A stretch of 13,160 nucleotides of DNA from an uncultured Eubacteriales bacterium (lineage in GTDB: Bacteria; Bacillota; Clostridia; Oscillospirales; CAG-272), in the NCBI GenBank assembly GCA_905210485.1, contig CAJLXA010000045.1:1-13160 (forward strand), read 5' to 3'. The notes under the pieces were generated by a model. The model saw nothing but the letters and a program-made list of their open reading frames with translations. It was not told where the DNA came from and ran no database searches. Shown here piece after piece: positions 12,306 through 13,160 of the stretch. Made by a program: the position numbers and the translations under genes. The stretch's first letter is position 1; each line of letters begins with the position of its first letter.

Positions 12306-13160
12306 TGAAAAAGGAGTACGGTTTTTCCGGCGCAAAACAATAATAAACGCTTCAGCGGCAGGAGAAGAACGGCAGTGGCAATCTGAAAAAGCGAATGAAG
12401 CGCCGCGATATAAACCGGGTTTACCGCGGCGTCGGCAAAGGCCGGGCGAAACATGGCGACGATCAGAAATACCGGCAACCAAACCGCCGTTCCGAACAGA
12501 TTGAAATACAGGTGGAGAAGCGCCGCTTTTTTCGCATTGTCGGATGTGCCGACGGCGGCGATCAGCGTGGTGATGCAGGCCCCGATATTCAGACCCATGA
12601 TCAGAGGAAACGCCGACCGCACCGTCATAACGGTGCCGACGGAAAGCGCCTGCAGGATGCCGACGGCGGCGGAGGAACTCTGAATGACGGCGGTGATGAC
12701 GGCGCCGACCGCCACGCCGAGCAGAGGATGCATATACCGTAAAAACATGTCGCGGAAGAACGGATAGCCGGAAAAACCGTGCGCGGCTTCCGACATTTCG
12801 TTCATACCGAACAAAAGAACGGCGAAACCGAGCAGTATGCCGCCCGCCGACCGTCTTTTCCCGCCGGGCGAGAGGTAAAAGAAAATGCCTACCAAAGCGG
12901 ATAAAGGCGAAAGAACAGCGGGACTGAAAAAGGAAAGAACGGTGGTGGCATTTTTGCCAATCTCCGATACGGCGAGAAGCCAGGCGGTCGCCGTGGTGCC
13001 GAGATTGGAACCCATGATCACATAAAGCGCTTCTCCGAGCGTCAGAAGACCCGCGTCGACAAACCCTACCACCGTAACGGTAACGGCGTTTGAGGATTGG
13101 ATAGCCGCGGTCACGCCGACGCCGCGCAGATAGCCGCCGAGCGGGTTTTTGGGTAAGCGG
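12284..13160 (-). CDS. Na+/phosphate cotransporter family protein, N-terminal part outside window
   Basis: About 291 residues of a membrane protein of the Na/Pi cotransporter family (NptA/YjbB/PhoU-linked type). The family's paired inverted repeats are visible: VTAAIQSSNAVTVTVVGFV near the window edge and ITAVIQSSSAAVGILQALS further on. Each carries the QSS signature, with the first having QSSNA in place of the usual QSSSA. GSNLGTTATAWL and GLNIGACITTLIAAVGTS follow each repeat as expected. At least six hydrophobic segments are seen. The frame stays open to the window end (KNPLGGYLRGVG upstream of the first QSS), so the GTG at 13114 is internal. The chain ends shortly after the second repeat with no PhoU-like domain, so it is a short form. 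The substrate is assumed to be phosphate from the family; it has not been shown here. Confidence 0.88.
   Translation of the reverse strand, partial: RLPKNPLGGYLRGVGVTAAIQSSNAVTVTVVGFVDAGLLTLGEALYVIMGSNLGTTATAWLLAVSEIGKNATTVLSFFSPAVLSPLSALVGIFFYLSPGGKRRSAGGILLGFAVLLFGMNEMSEAAHGFSGYPFFRDMFLRYMHPLLGVAVGAVITAVIQSSSAAVGILQALSVGTVMTVRSAFPLIMGLNIGACITTLIAAVGTSDNAKKAALLHLYFNLFGTAVWLPVFLIVAMFRPAFADAAVNPVYIAALHSLFQIATAVLLLPLKRLLLFCAGKTVLLFQKKEKEM

Overview
The window looks like a chromosomal segment of an anaerobic Bacillota (Clostridia) genome of roughly balanced base composition, probably gut-associated. The basis is the AGGAGG-type ribosome sites, tight overlapping operons, TTGACA/TATAAT-like promoters, T-tailed hairpin terminators and the protein families. 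There is no phage, insertion-sequence, CRISPR, tRNA or rRNA signal.

Region 1 (1-5345) is the end of a chorismate/phenylalanine operon on the plus strand: aroA (5' end outside the window), aroC, pheA (chorismate mutase-prephenate dehydratase-ACT), a fused aroE-aroK gene, aroQ (type II dehydroquinase) and a class I DAHP synthase, closed by a strong terminator. All junctions overlap or are at most 9 nt apart. Together the genes cover entry into the shikimate pathway, most of its middle, chorismate, and the branch to phenylpyruvate. aroB and tyrA are not seen.

Region 2 (5416-8557) is a methionine ABC importer operon. A strong promoter with a dyad operator is followed by a 35-codon Met/Cys-rich leader ORF, a terminator hairpin (apparent attenuator) and a second mini-ORF. 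Then come metQ, a hairpin, metN and metI. MetQ is the most striking protein here. Its two halves are in swapped order relative to the NlpA/MetQ family: the second-lobe PNDxTNEARALLLL half directly follows the lipobox, and the PHAEI...DANYFQH half is at the C-terminus. This is a circular permutation with a new signal peptide at the front.

Region 3 (8558-10045) holds one lysine-rich hypothetical protein (130 aa), an AT-rich spacer, and a stretch of about 600 nt with its own promoter, its own terminator and at least ten strong helices (one of 19 and one of 16 base pairs). It has no convincing ORF and is best read as a large structured non-coding RNA.

Region 4 (10046-13160) has a MATE-family exporter on the minus strand with a dyad in its leader. 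Next is a plus-strand protein of the Fe/Mn superoxide dismutase fold that keeps all four metal ligands but has lost most second-shell active-site residues. Convergent to it is a minus-strand Na+/phosphate-cotransporter-family protein that runs off the window end.

All calls are from reading the sequence; no database search or folding program was run.
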